Both the position numbers and the translations under genes were made by a program. The notes under the pieces were generated by a model. It was given only the letters and a program-made list of their open reading frames with translations, had not been told where the DNA came from and ran no database searches. Positions 44,309-54,313 of a stretch of DNA of 64,000 nt are shown in pieces. Position 1 is the first letter of the stretch. Every line of letters begins with the position of its first letter. Source of the DNA: Bacteroidales bacterium UBA1187 (lineage in GTDB: Bacteria; Bacteroidota; Bacteroidia; Bacteroidales; Paludibacteraceae); the NCBI GenBank assembly GCA_002309835.1, contig DBYL01000019.1:7480-71479 (forward strand), read 5' to 3'.

Positions 44309-44779
44309 ATGAAAAACAAGAATATGACTACTTATACAGTCAAAATAGACGAAAAATCCAACCTTTTGGTGCTCAATGAGAAAAATGAGACAGTGAGTGC
44401 GTTGGATATTTTGAAAGCATGTGAACCGCGTAGGGTATTTGCGTTCGATGGGGTGATGGGTGCAGGTAAGACGACGTTCATCAAAAAACTCTGTGAAGAG
44501 ATGGACACGATGGATGTGGTGAATAGTCCGACTTTCGCCATCGTCAATGTGTACGACGTGGAACAACCATACAAAGGGGAAGTGTATCATTTCGACTGCT
44601 ATCGACTGAAGGACATCCGCGAGGCGATGGATTTCGGAGCAGAGGAATATCTGTACTCGGGTAACTACTGCTTCATCGAATGGCCGGAAAAGATAGAGGC
44701 TTTGTTACCGGAAGACACTGTATGGGTGAAAATCGTTCCACAGGAAAACGGAGATAGAAAACTGATTGTAGCATTATGA
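44309..44779 (+). CDS. tsaE: tRNA threonylcarbamoyladenosine biosynthesis protein TsaE
   Basis: 156 residues; an ATG five codons later is possible. The P-loop is [20 protein letters not shown], followed by [12 protein letters not shown] and [10 protein letters not shown], then C-F-I-E-W-P-E. TsaE is the ATPase that resets the TsaB-TsaD complex making t6A37. tsaB is at 11916. It overlaps lolD by four bases. Confidence 0.93.
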   Translation: MKNKNMTTYTVKIDEKSNLLVLNEKNETVSALDILKACEPRRVFAFDGVMGAGKTTFIKKLCEEMDTMDVVNSPTFAIVNVYDVEQPYKGEVYHFDCYRLKDIREAMDFGAEEYLYSGNYCFIEWPEKIEALLPEDTVWVKIVPQENGDRKLIVAL

Positions 44780-45426
44780 TAGAAGTTAAGAACATACATA
44801 AATCGTTTGACGATTTAGAGGTGCTCAAAGGCGTTAACCTGAAAGTGCAGAAAGGTGAAATTGTTGCCATCGTTGGTAAGAGTGGTGCAGGTAAAACCAC
44901 CTTGCTGCAAATCATCGGCACACTGGACCGTCCGACGCAAGGACAGGTGTTCATTGAAGGCACAGATGTATTCACGATGAAGGACAAAGAGTTGGCTGCG
45001 TTCCGCAATAGACACATCGGTTTCATCTTCCAGTTCCATCAGCTGTTACCGGAGTTCACGGCCCTCGAGAACGTCTGTATCCCTGCTATGATCGCTCGCG
45101 AGAAAGAGGCGGAGTATAAAAAACGGGCAGAGCAACTGCTGACGGACTTAGGTCTCAAGGATCGAATGAACCATAAGCCGAACGAACTCTCCGGAGGAGA
45201 GAAACAGCGTGTAGCCGCAGCGCGCGCACTGATGATGAGTCCGGATATCATCTTGGCGGATGAACCCACCGGTAGTCTGGATACCCAGAATAAGAAAGAG
45301 CTCAGTGAACTGCTGCTGCAGTTACGCAAAGAATATAACCAGACCATTCTGCTGGTGACGCACGATAAGGAACTGGCGCAGATGGCTGACCGAGTAATCG
45401 AGATAGTAGACGGTGTGATCAAATGA
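44776..45426 (+). CDS. lolD: LolD-like ABC transporter ATP-binding protein
   Basis: 216 residues. Walker A is [13 protein letters not shown], signature L-S-G-G-E-K-Q-R, Walker [13 protein letters not shown], switch T-H-D. The [13 protein letters not shown] segment is characteristic of the LolD/MacB group. LolD drives release of lipoproteins from the inner membrane with LolC/E, which are not adjacent. It overlaps gldB, itself a lipoprotein gene, by four bases. Confidence 0.85.
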   Translation: MIEVKNIHKSFDDLEVLKGVNLKVQKGEIVAIVGKSGAGKTTLLQIIGTLDRPTQGQVFIEGTDVFTMKDKELAAFRNRHIGFIFQFHQLLPEFTALENVCIPAMIAREKEAEYKKRAEQLLTDLGLKDRMNHKPNELSGGEKQRVAAARALMMSPDIILADEPTGSLDTQNKKELSELLLQLRKEYNQTILLVTHDKELAQMADRVIEIVDGVIK

Positions 45427-46427
45427 AAAGACTCCTTATTATCATTGCGTGCGCATGTGTGCTGATGGGATGTCAGCATAAGCGTGCTTATTGGCCAGAG
45501 AAATTGGAACCTCAAGAGATAGAGATCGTGCGCTTCGATAATGCGCTGCTGAACGTACATGAGTCTACAGTGGCGCAAGATATCCGTGTGCTGTATGACG
45601 AGTATCCGGTCTTCATGCCGCTGTGGGTGGAAGATATCCTCGGTATCCCTGCTGCTGACACCGCGTACCTGGAGCAAGCCTTACCGCAATTCTTGAATGA
45701 TACGTTGTATGGTTTTAAACAGACGAACGCACGTGAGCAGAAACTATTTGCGGATGTGAAAGATCTGCAAAAGTCTATCAGTCAGGCATTTACACGTATT
45801 CAATACCTCTATCCGGAAACGGAGATACCGAGTATCTATCTATTCGTTTCGGGTTTCCAGACGCCTATCTATTTCGCGGAAGATATCATCGGCATCGGTG
45901 CAGACATGTACTTGGGCAGCGATTATGAGTATTACAACCGCGTGGTGTATGAATACCAGAAACAGACGATGCGCAAGGAGTGTATACCGGTAGATGTAGT
46001 GAGTGCGTATCTGTTTAGGACACTACCTTATACGAGCACCAAGAGTCGCTTGTTGGACCAGATGATATATCGCGGAAAAGTGATGTATCTGGTAGCTCAG
46101 ATCTTCGATGACCTGCCCGGCTATGAAGTTATGGGATGGACCAAAGAGCAGTGGAACTGGTGTGTAAAGAATGAAGAAGCTATCTGGCATCTGGTGATGG
46201 ACAAACGAGATCTGTTTAAGACCGAGAGTCTTATTCTGACGGGTTACTTGAATGACGGTCCTTTTACCTCGGAAGTCTCACAAGACGCACCTGGAAGACT
46301 CGGTATATGGCTCGGTTGGCGCATCGCAGAGAGTTATATGGAGCATAACGAGACGGTGACGCTGCAGGAACTGATGGCCGAACCGGACGCACAGAAAATA
46401 TTAGAAGAAAGTTATTATAAACCCTAG
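45423..46427 (+). CDS. gldB: GldB-like lipoprotein
   Basis: 334 residues. The lipoprotein signal ends VLMGC (Cys 17). The sequence [29 protein letters not shown], and [20 protein letters not shown] fits GldB of the Bacteroidota gliding set. GldB is required for gliding in Flavobacterium but occurs also in non-gliding Bacteroidales; its role there is unknown. It overlaps lolD and is followed one base later by sufS. Confidence 0.85.
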   Translation: MKRLLIIIACACVLMGCQHKRAYWPEKLEPQEIEIVRFDNALLNVHESTVAQDIRVLYDEYPVFMPLWVEDILGIPAADTAYLEQALPQFLNDTLYGFKQTNAREQKLFADVKDLQKSISQAFTRIQYLYPETEIPSIYLFVSGFQTPIYFAEDIIGIGADMYLGSDYEYYNRVVYEYQKQTMRKECIPVDVVSAYLFRTLPYTSTKSRLLDQMIYRGKVMYLVAQIFDDLPGYEVMGWTKEQWNWCVKNEEAIWHLVMDKRDLFKTESLILTGYLNDGPFTSEVSQDAPGRLGIWLGWRIAESYMEHNETVTLQELMAEPDAQKILEESYYKP

Positions 46428-46428
46428 T

Positions 46429-47640
46429 ATGAATAGAGCTGATTTTCCTATATTAAAAGAACAAGTATACGGATGCAACTTGGTGTATCTGGATAATGCC
46501 GCTACGAGCCAAAAGCCGCAGCAGGTGTTGGATGCTATCGTTGAGGCGTACACACATTGGAACAGTAATATCCACCGCGGTGTGCACCATCTGAGTCAGG
46601 TAGCTACCGCCAAACACGAAGAGGCACGAAAGGCTGTGGCGCAGTTCATTAACGCCAAAGAGCCGGAGGAGATCATCTTCGCCAAAGGCACGACGGATAG
46701 CATTAATGCCTTAGCCTTCAGTATTGGTGAGTTACTGGTGAAGGAAGGCGATGAGATCATCGTCAGCGGGCTGGAGCACCACTCGAATATCGTGCCTTGG
46801 CAGATGCTCTGCGAGCGTAAGAAAGCGGTGCTCAAACATATTCCGTTGCGCGAAGATCTGACGTTGGATATTAACGTCTTCAAGGCACTTCTGAGCGACA
46901 AGACGCGACTGGTAAGCGTAGCACATGTAAGTAATGTGTTAGGTACTATCCAACCGATAGAAACGATCATCCGCCTGGCGCATGAACGCGGGATTCCGGT
47001 GTGTATCGATGGCGCACAGAGTGTGCCGCATATGAAGGTGGATGTGCAGGCTTTGGATTGCGATTTTCTCGCTTTCTCAGGACATAAGATGTACGGTCCG
47101 ACGGGCATCGGTGTGCTGTATGGCAAGCAGGAGTGGTTGGAGAAATTGCCTCCACATGAAGGAGGCGGTGAGATGATCCATCATGTGCGCTGGAGTGGCA
47201 CGACGTATAATGATCTGCCGTATAAGTTCGAAGCAGGAACCCCTAATTTCGTGGGTTCTTGGGCACTGAAGACGGCTATCGATTATATGCAATCCGTTGG
47301 TTTAGAGGCTATTGAGAAGCATGAACGGGAACTGACGGAGTACTGCGAACAGCAGTTGATTAGTGCAGGGTGTAAGGTGTACGGTGTCGGTCAACCGAAA
47401 GCCGGTGTGATCAGTTTTAATATCTATGACGGTGAGCAACTCATCCATCCGTTTGATGTAGGTACATTACTGGATCAGCAGGGTGTTGCGGTGCGCACGG
47501 GTCACCATTGTGCAGAGCCGCTGATCGATGAGTTGGGTGTTCCGGGAACAGTGAGAGTGTCGTTCGGTTTATACAACGACAAGAGCGATGTAGATGCCTT
47601 TATCGCTGCCTTGAAAAAGGCACAAAGCATGTTAGCCTGA
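46429..47640 (+). CDS. sufS: Cysteine desulfurase SufS
   Basis: 403 residues. YLDNAATSQKPQQVLDAIVE at the start, the PLP lysine in DFLAFSGHKMYGPTGIGVLY near residue 223, and the catalytic Cys in VAVRTGHHCAEPLIDELGVP near residue 363 define the SufS group. It supplies sulfur to the SUF cluster assembly system. The other suf genes are not here. Its stop TGA shares a base with the next start. Confidence 0.94.
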   Translation: MNRADFPILKEQVYGCNLVYLDNAATSQKPQQVLDAIVEAYTHWNSNIHRGVHHLSQVATAKHEEARKAVAQFINAKEPEEIIFAKGTTDSINALAFSIGELLVKEGDEIIVSGLEHHSNIVPWQMLCERKKAVLKHIPLREDLTLDINVFKALLSDKTRLVSVAHVSNVLGTIQPIETIIRLAHERGIPVCIDGAQSVPHMKVDVQALDCDFLAFSGHKMYGPTGIGVLYGKQEWLEKLPPHEGGGEMIHHVRWSGTTYNDLPYKFEAGTPNFVGSWALKTAIDYMQSVGLEAIEKHERELTEYCEQQLISAGCKVYGVGQPKAGVISFNIYDGEQLIHPFDVGTLLDQQGVAVRTGHHCAEPLIDELGVPGTVRVSFGLYNDKSDVDAFIAALKKAQSMLA

Positions 47641-48542
47641 TGTCCTTGGTTTCTATCCTTCTGATTGTGATTGTCAACTATAATGTTGAGAATCTGTTTC
47701 ACCCAAAGCATGATAGCATTGCTATCAACAATACTACGTGGGTAGAGAAGGATGATTATGAATGGACGCCTGACGGAGATCGCCATTGGAGTTACAGCCG
47801 TTATTATCGCAAAGTGGAGAATATAGCACGCGTGCTGACGAATATCGGTGAGTGGCCAGGCGTGGATGTAGTGGGTTTGCAGGAAGTGGAGAATGCACTG
47901 TGTATCAAGCGTTTATGCCGAACACTTAGGCGTAATGAATATGATTTTGTACATTACGAGAGTCCCGACAGACGCGGCATAGACGTAGCATTTATCTATA
48001 AGAAAGCACGCATAGACACGATCGCTACTAAGCCTCTAAGAGTAGATTTAGGCAAAGAGACAACGCGGGATATATTGTATGTCAGCGCTAAGATAGATCG
48101 TAAAGATACCATTCATTTCTTCGTCTGCCATCTGCCGAGTCAACGAGGCGGAGCGGCAGAAAGTCAATGGAAAAGAGACCAAGCAAAAAAGGTATTGCAA
48201 GACGCTATAGACTCGCTTTGTGCTATTCATCCAAATCCCCAAATCATCGTCATGGGGGATATGAATAGTAAGCCGCAGCAAGATCTTAATGGACTGAATA
48301 ACAGGATGTTAACCATTAAGAATGGTGGTACACATAAGTATCAAGGCCAATGGACTTGCTTGGACCAATTCTATACCTCGCCGGCCTTGGATAGTATCAG
48401 TGATGTACGCATCTATGATGCGGAATGGATACAAGAGACGGATGAGAAATTTATGGGATTAAAGCCCAAAAGGACCTATAATGGTTTTCACTATCAGAAT
48501 GGTTTTTCGGACCACCTGCCGATTATTTTGAATATTCATTAA
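47640..48542 (+). CDS. Endonuclease/exonuclease/phosphatase family protein
   Basis: 300 residues. The EEP catalytic pattern is present: YNVENLFHPKHDS, VDVVGLQEVENA, F-I-Y-K-K, VMGDMNSKPQQD and GFSDHLPIIL. The N-terminus MSLVSILLIVIVNYNVENLF is hydrophobic but runs straight into the fold, so there is hardly room for a signal peptide. The substrate may be DNA, RNA or a phosphoester; family members differ. It overlaps sufS by one base. Confidence 0.85.
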   Translation: MSLVSILLIVIVNYNVENLFHPKHDSIAINNTTWVEKDDYEWTPDGDRHWSYSRYYRKVENIARVLTNIGEWPGVDVVGLQEVENALCIKRLCRTLRRNEYDFVHYESPDRRGIDVAFIYKKARIDTIATKPLRVDLGKETTRDILYVSAKIDRKDTIHFFVCHLPSQRGGAAESQWKRDQAKKVLQDAIDSLCAIHPNPQIIVMGDMNSKPQQDLNGLNNRMLTIKNGGTHKYQGQWTCLDQFYTSPALDSISDVRIYDAEWIQETDEKFMGLKPKRTYNGFHYQNGFSDHLPIILNIH

Positions 48543-48553
48543 CACCAATTCAT

Positions 48554-50506
48554 ATGAAAAAAGTATTCTTTTTTGCAATCTTAGTAATGATGAGCATGAT
48601 TAGTTGTACCAAACAGGAAAAGGCATTGTATGACGGAATTGTCTTTACAGATGAGCGCATGGAACGAGGCGTTAAACAAGCTGCGGCTCTGTGGCGTGAA
48701 GAAGATGGTTCCAAAGAAGAGTTTCAAGCTTTCGTAGCCCAAAACTACGCCAAGACGGAAGAGGAACGTACTGCGCTGTTCGAAAGCCTCAGCCGTATTA
48801 TGGAAAAATTAAACGAAAGTGCTGATATTCTGACTGTTGAATTACTCAAACCCACCCAATTAACTAATGCAGGTGAGCCTACAGAAGTCGATTGGATTAT
48901 GTCCGGTTATAGTGCTTCTGCACATGTGATAGATGATCTTTTTGCCAATAAAGTGGCCTTTATCACGATTCTTAATTTCCCTTTCTATACGCTTGAGGAA
49001 AAGAATACTTTAGGTACGCAATGGACGCGTCAACAATGGGCTGAGGCGCGCCTTGGAGATGTATTCACTGATCGTGTACCGGCAAAAGTACAGGCAAATA
49101 TGGCGCAGACTTTTGTAAACGCAGAAAACTATATCGCAGATTATAATATCTGTATGGATCGCTTGCGCACGGAAGATGGACGCCAACTCTTCCCGGATGG
49201 AATGACGCTGCTCAGTCACTGGAATCTGCGTGATGAACTGAAGGTAGATTATGATGCGCAAGAGAAGCAGGAGATGATCTATCAAGTGATGCAACATATT
49301 GTGCGTCAGACCATTCCGCAAGAAGTTATTAACAATCATGAACCGCTTTGGTATCCTTTCTCTAACCGTGTTGAGAACGGAGACTCCAAGCGTGAAGCGG
49401 ATACGCGTTATCAGAAGATTCTGGATATCTTCCATGCTATGCAGCAGATGGATACGTATTTTCCGAATATGCCTACTGGTATTATCCGTAATTTTGAAGG
49501 AGACATAGAGATTCCGGCTGATGAAGTAGAGCGCTTGTTTACGGAACTTATAAGTTCCGAGCAAGTAGGTATTGTGGCTGCGGAAATCAAAAATCGTTTA
49601 GGTCGAGACCTGCGTCCTTATGATATATGGTACGATGGTTTTAAAGCGCGCAGTGCTATGAACGAAGATGAACTGAGTGCACAAACACGCAAACTCTATC
49701 CTACTCCTGAAGCATATCAGAAGCAGATTCCTTCTATGCTGCAGAACTTAGGCTTTACCAAAGAAAATGCGGAAGAGATTGCCAGTCATATTATGGTAGA
49801 ACCAGCGCGTGGTTCCGGTCATGCATGGCCTTGCGTAGGAAAAAATGAACCGGCACGTTTACGCACACGCATTTCAGAAAACGGCATGGATTATAAGGGG
49901 TATAATATTGCTGTTCATGAGATGGGTCATAATGTAGAAGAAGTGATAAGTCTCTATAAGATGGACTATTACATGCTGCATGGAATACCTAATACTGGTT
50001 TTACCGAGACAAGTGCATTTCTATTCCAGCATCGTGATTTACAATTATTGGGTTACGGACGTCAGGAGATGGATAAAGAATCTATCTATGATCAGTTCTG
50101 GGGAATGTATGAGATAATGGGTGTTAGTTTGGTAGATATGCATGTTTGGCAATGGCTGTATGCGCACCCTAAAGCTACCGCAGCTGAATTGCGCGAAGCT
50201 ACACTTGCTATTGCAGCAGATATATGGAATAAATATTATGAACCGGTTTTAGGAGAGAAAAACTGTGTATTATTAGCTATCTACAGCCATATGGTAAATA
50301 GTCCTATGTATCTGCCTAATTATCCTATCGGACATATTGTGCAATTCCAATTAGAAGAGGCACTGGCAAATACTACACCTTCACAATGGGCAGAGAAATA
50401 TGAACGTTGGTATCGTTTGGGCCGTTTAACACCGGATGTATGGATGCAACAAGCTGTTAACGGAGAGTTATCCGTACAACCAATTTTAAGAAAAATAGAA
50501 AAATAA
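48554..50506 (+). CDS. HExxH zinc metallopeptidase lipoprotein
   Basis: 650 residues. The lipoprotein signal ends SMISC (Cys about 18). The zinc motif is A-V-H-E-M-G-H-N-V-E-E near residue 455, followed by F-T-E-T-S-A-F about 30 residues later, whose Glu may be the third ligand as in gluzincins. I do not recognise the peptidase family; the long helical N-terminal half has no visible domain. It is presumably exposed at the outer membrane or periplasm. The gene is lower in GC than those before it. Confidence 0.72.
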   Translation: MKKVFFFAILVMMSMISCTKQEKALYDGIVFTDERMERGVKQAAALWREEDGSKEEFQAFVAQNYAKTEEERTALFESLSRIMEKLNESADILTVELLKPTQLTNAGEPTEVDWIMSGYSASAHVIDDLFANKVAFITILNFPFYTLEEKNTLGTQWTRQQWAEARLGDVFTDRVPAKVQANMAQTFVNAENYIADYNICMDRLRTEDGRQLFPDGMTLLSHWNLRDELKVDYDAQEKQEMIYQVMQHIVRQTIPQEVINNHEPLWYPFSNRVENGDSKREADTRYQKILDIFHAMQQMDTYFPNMPTGIIRNFEGDIEIPADEVERLFTELISSEQVGIVAAEIKNRLGRDLRPYDIWYDGFKARSAMNEDELSAQTRKLYPTPEAYQKQIPSMLQNLGFTKENAEEIASHIMVEPARGSGHAWPCVGKNEPARLRTRISENGMDYKGYNIAVHEMGHNVEEVISLYKMDYYMLHGIPNTGFTETSAFLFQHRDLQLLGYGRQEMDKESIYDQFWGMYEIMGVSLVDMHVWQWLYAHPKATAAELREATLAIAADIWNKYYEPVLGEKNCVLLAIYSHMVNSPMYLPNYPIGHIVQFQLEEALANTTPSQWAEKYERWYRLGRLTPDVWMQQAVNGELSVQPILRKIEK

Positions 50507-50512
50507 TTTATT

Positions 50513-50986
50513 ATGGATATCTTTCTTTTAGTACTTGCATTTTTATGCATGCTGATAGGTATTATCGGCTGTATTATTCCTGGTTTGCCAGGTACACCTA
50601 TTGCTTATATCGGATTATGGATAGCGCAGGCTACCACACGTATTGATTTTTCATGGCAGATGCTGTTAGTTTGGGGTATTATCACTATTATTGTATCTGT
50701 ATTAGATTATATCGTGCCGGCATGGGGAACCAAACAATTCGGCGGTACTAAATATGGCATATGGGGAAGTACTATTGGCGTATTTGTAGGTTTGTTTTTT
50801 GGCGCAATAGGTGTTATTATCGGTCCGTTGGTAGGTGCTATACTCGGTGAAATGATAAACGGAAAGGAACTAAAAAAGGCTATCCGTGCCGGATGGGGAA
50901 GTTTTATAGGTATTTTAATGGGTACACTTATAAAAATAATATGCTGCGGCCTCATGACCACAGCACTTATTAAAGCTATTTTATAA
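50513..50986 (+). CDS. DUF456 membrane protein
   Basis: 157 residues, four or five hydrophobic helices with many Gly. The pattern IGIIGCIIPGLPGTPIAYIG, then GAIGVIIGPLVGAILGEMIN fits the DUF456 family, whose function is unknown; the Gly-rich repeats resemble soluble-embedded glycine-zipper helices. It lies six bases after the peptidase gene and converges with nadA across a six-base gap without a visible terminator. Confidence 0.82.
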   Translation: MDIFLLVLAFLCMLIGIIGCIIPGLPGTPIAYIGLWIAQATTRIDFSWQMLLVWGIITIIVSVLDYIVPAWGTKQFGGTKYGIWGSTIGVFVGLFFGAIGVIIGPLVGAILGEMINGKELKKAIRAGWGSFIGILMGTLIKIICCGLMTTALIKAIL

Positions 50987-50992
50987 ATTTTA

Positions 50993-51937
50993 CTAACTCA
51001 TTTCCAACATACGTTGGATGGAAGAGATGGCCTTCTCGGCTGTCTCTTTTTTTACAATCATCTCAGGCGCCTCGTTCAGCAAGCATTTATACACTTTCTC
51101 AAGCGTATTCATCCGCATATACTCGCATTCGTTACAACTACATCCTACGCCTTCTGTCACCTCTGGTGGAACAGGAATAAACTCCTTATCCGGACATGCA
51201 CGTTGCATCTCAAAGAGAATTCCGCTTTCTGTAGCGATTATAAAGCGTTTGACGGGCGATTTGATTGTGTGCTCGAGCAATGCTTTCGTCGAACCTATTA
51301 CGTCGCTCTGCGCGAGTATTGGCGCCTTACACTCAGGATGAGCAAGCACTTCTACACCCGGATTATCTTTTTTAATTTGTAAAAGCGCCTCTAATGAAAA
51401 ACGGCTATGCACATGACACGCACCGTTCCATAGAAGCATATTACGTCCCGTTACGGAATTGATATACGATCCTAAGTTATGATCCGGACCGAAGATTATC
51501 TTAGCATCTGCAGGTAACTGATCTACTATCTTCTTGGCGTTAGACGAAGTCACCACTACATCCGTCAGCGCTTTCACGTCTGCAGAGGTGTTTACATAAC
51601 TAACCACCATATGATCCGGATGTTCGGCTTTGAAAGCTGCCAGGTCTTCTGCCTTACAACTATCCGCTAACGAACAACCTGCATTCATATCCGGGATGAG
51701 CACTTTCTTATCCGGACAAAGGATTTTCATCGTCTCACCCATAAAATGCACGCCACACATTATTAATATATCCGCCTGTACGCGCGTAGCCTGTTGCGCC
51801 AACGCTAAAGAATCACCGATGAAATCGGCTATTTCTTGTATTTCCGGTCTGGTATAATAATGTGCGAAAATTACTGCATTCTTCTCCTTCGCTAAGGATT
51901 TAATTTTATCTATATATTCTTTACTTTTTAAATCCAT
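50993..51937 (-). CDS. nadA: Quinolinate synthase
   Basis: 314 residues. NadA makes quinolinate from iminoaspartate and dihydroxyacetone phosphate with a 4Fe-4S cluster. Visible motifs are VIFAHYYTRPEIQEIADFIG, DILIMCGVHFMGETMKILCP, LLWNGACHVHSRF, HPECKAPI and the C-terminal V-G-C-S-C-N-E-C. nadB and nadC are not adjacent. No promoter of the common type is visible in the 160 bases upstream. Confidence 0.95.
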   Translation of the reverse strand: MDLKSKEYIDKIKSLAKEKNAVIFAHYYTRPEIQEIADFIGDSLALAQQATRVQADILIMCGVHFMGETMKILCPDKKVLIPDMNAGCSLADSCKAEDLAAFKAEHPDHMVVSYVNTSADVKALTDVVVTSSNAKKIVDQLPADAKIIFGPDHNLGSYINSVTGRNMLLWNGACHVHSRFSLEALLQIKKDNPGVEVLAHPECKAPILAQSDVIGSTKALLEHTIKSPVKRFIIATESGILFEMQRACPDKEFIPVPPEVTEGVGCSCNECEYMRMNTLEKVYKCLLNEAPEMIVKKETAEKAISSIQRMLEMS

Positions 51938-52097
51938 GGATATGAATAGGTGTTGAATTTGTTAATAAACCAACTAACTATTTGAAAATTGTACTTTTAT
52001 GTGCGTTTTCTAATGTAATACGAATGTGGACTTTTTTAACAACTGCAACGTGGAACAGGTTTTAAACTGTGTAGCATGTACGTTGTTAACAATATGT

Positions 52098-53048
52098 TTA
52101 TAACCACTTCTTTAGTCTGAAAATCAGTAAGATAACTACTACTGACATAATCATCAGACCCAGTGCAAAAGCGTATCCGTATTCCCAATGCAGTTCAGGC
52201 ATGAAGTCGAAGTTCATTCCATAGAGGCTACCAATCAACGTAGGCGGCAGGAAGATAATATTGATGACCGTGAAGATCTTAATAATTCTGTTCTGCTCGA
52301 TGTTTACCAAACCGAGGAAGGTATCCTGGAGGTAGTCCAGACGGTCAAATCCGAAACGCGTGTAGTCAAAAAGCGAGTTAATATCCTTGATAATCATCGT
52401 CAAACGCGGATAGAGTTCCTCGGGGAAGAAATCGCACTTGAGAAAGTTACTGATAACGCGTTGTTTATCCATGATGTTTTGACGGATGATGGTCACTTTT
52501 TCTTGCAAGTCCTTGATTTGTACCAGCAAGTCTTCATCTACGTGATCCGACTCCGCATTGATCTGTTGGGAGAGTTCGGTAATCAAATCCGTGGTGTCCT
52601 CGATAAGGTCGGCATCCTTTTCTACTCGCGTCTCCATGAGCGCTACTAACACATGAAAGCCCGTCGGGAAATTACGGGTGTTGACAAATAATTTCTTAAA
52701 TGTCTCGTTAAACGTATCCAACTCGTTATCACGTATGGATACGAGGATAGAGTTCTTAAGGATAAAGTTAACCGGCTCCGTCTCAAAGTTGTTTTTCAGG
52801 AAGTTGGAGTTCGCCACAATACTGTCATCCGTTTGGATATAACGGCTGGAGAACTCAATCTCCTCCATCTCCTCGTCTTCCTGGATATCTATTTTTAGAA
52901 AACCCTCGAGCGTGTCCTCCGTCTTATCTGATACATCGAGCAGGTCAATCCAGATAATATCTTTCTTATCGAGCTCTTTGAGAGCGGAGATGGTACGTGC
53001 TACCTTGATTTTCTCCTTGTCTTTGTAGAATATTTTGATTTCAGACAT
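52098..53048 (-). CDS. corA: CorA-type magnesium/cobalt transporter
   Basis: 316 residues. A cytoplasmic alpha-beta and long helical part is followed by two C-terminal transmembrane helices with the signature L-I-G-S-L-Y-G-M-N-F before the second helix, and a basic end (RLKKWL). The YGMNF motif forms the selectivity filter. It overlaps rsmA by eight bases and so is driven by the promoter at 53941. Confidence 0.92.
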   Translation of the reverse strand: MSEIKIFYKDKEKIKVARTISALKELDKKDIIWIDLLDVSDKTEDTLEGFLKIDIQEDEEMEEIEFSSRYIQTDDSIVANSNFLKNNFETEPVNFILKNSILVSIRDNELDTFNETFKKLFVNTRNFPTGFHVLVALMETRVEKDADLIEDTTDLITELSQQINAESDHVDEDLLVQIKDLQEKVTIIRQNIMDKQRVISNFLKCDFFPEELYPRLTMIIKDINSLFDYTRFGFDRLDYLQDTFLGLVNIEQNRIIKIFTVINIIFLPPTLIGSLYGMNFDFMPELHWEYGYAFALGLMIMSVVVILLIFRLKKWL

Positions 53049-53844
53049 GATTTTTTTCGATTAAAAGGGTTAATTCAATAAATTGTTCAACACTCAGCTG
53101 TTCGGGGCGCATTGTAAAAATCTTCTCTTCGAGGATGGGATTTCCCTTACCTACCAGCTGCTGAAGAGAATTGCGCATCTGTTTTCGTCGCTGGTTGAAT
53201 GCAGTCTTGACGACCGTCTTAAACAACGCCTCGTTACATTCCAACCGTCGTCGTCGGTTCCGCGTCATGCGGATCACGGCCGACTTCACTTTTGGCGGCG
53301 GGTTGAACACATATTCATCTACTGTAAATAGATATTCTATATCATAATAGGCTTGTAATAATACCGATAAAATACCATAGGCTTTCTTGCCAGGCTTGGA
53401 AGCCAACCGCTCGGCTACTTCCTTTTGAATCATTCCCGAGCAAACAGGTATACGGTCCTTGTAGTCCAGCACTTTAAAGAAAATCTGGCTACTGATATTA
53501 TACGGATAGTTACCGATGACGTTGAATTCGCCTTCGGGCACAATCGTATTCAAATCAATTTTGAGGAAATCTCCTTCTATCAAATCCAATTCCGGATACC
53601 ACTCTTTGAGATAGGCAACGCTCTCGCGGTCAATCTCGATGGCCGTGAGCTGGATAGCTTTGTTTTGAAGGAGAAACTGGGTAAGAACGCCCATACCGGG
53701 ACCAATCTCTAATGTGCGGCCCGAGGTGATGGTCTCAGCAATCTTGCGGGCGACGTTCAGGTCCGTCAAGAAGTGCTGCCCCAGAAATTTCTTTGCTCGT
53801 ACGGTGTTCTCGCACGATTTTTTCTTGGCATGTACTTGTTGCAT
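53041..53844 (-). CDS. rsmA: 16S rRNA dimethyladenosine transferase RsmA (KsgA)
   Basis: 267 residues. VRAKKFLGQHFLTDLNVARK, T-L-E-I-G-P-G-M-G-V-L-T (SAM loop), NVIGNYPYNISSQIFFK (catalytic NxPY) and VFNPPPKVKSAVIRM are all in place. It dimethylates A1518 and A1519 of 16S rRNA late in assembly. The start ATG at 53844 gives a short extra basic N-terminus. A leader of about 90 bases follows the promoter at 53941. Confidence 0.95.
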   Translation of the reverse strand: MQQVHAKKKSCENTVRAKKFLGQHFLTDLNVARKIAETITSGRTLEIGPGMGVLTQFLLQNKAIQLTAIEIDRESVAYLKEWYPELDLIEGDFLKIDLNTIVPEGEFNVIGNYPYNISSQIFFKVLDYKDRIPVCSGMIQKEVAERLASKPGKKAYGILSVLLQAYYDIEYLFTVDEYVFNPPPKVKSAVIRMTRNRRRRLECNEALFKTVVKTAFNQRRKQMRNSLQQLVGKGNPILEEKIFTMRPEQLSVEQFIELTLLIEKNHV

Positions 53845-53940
53845 TGTCCGCGTGATAATCGTCCATAGATTGTGTTAATTTAGTTCAACTTTTCCCCGTT
53901 ATTGCATAGCACAGGGAACCCTTCCGGGCTTTTGCGACTG

Positions 53941-53971
53941 CAAAAGTACTGCTTTTTTTTGACATACGCAA
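53941..53971 (-). promoter_or_regulatory. Promoter of rsmA-corA
   Basis: Minus strand: TTG at 53971-53969, 20 bases, TACTTTTG at 53948-53941. Confidence 0.82.
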
Positions 53972-54251
53972 ACTTTTTAGTAATTTTTTACTAAAATATA
54001 GTATTTTCTATATTAATAATTAACTATTTAGCCATTTGGACTTGTACAAAAATGGCTATGTAGGTAATTATAGATGAGTCTAACTCATTGTAAAAAAGTT
54101 GCTGAAAGTTTAGCGTAAGTAATACCTAAAATTTTATGAAACTTCGGAGGGACCCACCCACAAGGGAAGGGGCGTGCCGAAGTACTCCGCAAACTTTTGC
54201 GCATTTTTTAGGCAAAATATAGCACATTCTCTAATTTTTTAATTCAAAAAC

Positions 54252-54267
54252 TTGCCTATATCGGCAA
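54252..54267 (+). promoter_or_regulatory. Candidate operator overlapping the Fic promoter
   Basis: TTGCCTATATCGGCAA is a near-perfect 16-base palindrome (arms TTGCC / GGCAA). Its left end is the -33 TTG. A second half, TTGCCGATAT, lies at 54303-54312 directly before ATG 54314, and equals the first ten bases of the palindrome read on the other strand. The encoded protein starts with a helix-turn-helix, so autorepression is plausible. Confidence 0.6.
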
Positions 54268-54282
54268 AAAACAGTATCTTTG
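54252..54282 (+). promoter_or_regulatory. Promoter of the Fic gene
   Basis: TTG at 54252-54254, 20 bases, TATCTTTG at 54275-54282. Leader about 25 bases. Confidence 0.82.
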
Positions 54283-54313
54283 CAGCGAATTTTGAATAAA
54301 ACTTGCCGATATT

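Larger units (their letters stand above)
53845..54313 (+). other. Intergenic region between rsmA and the Fic gene
   Basis: 469 bases. It holds the rsmA promoter (53941-53971), the Fic promoter (54252-54282) and an inverted repeat ACTTCGG (54141-54147) / CCGAAGT (54177-54183) enclosing GC-rich sequence with GGGACCC and AAGGGAAGGGG. A short palindrome CGCAAA / TTTGCG (54188-54201) with six T nearby might be a weak terminator. No ORF is credible. Confidence 0.55.

Noticed and set aside
52040..52060. Second parS-like site (AACGTGGAACA) near nadA
   Set aside because: Only one half fits; about five of 16 bases differ from the consensus.
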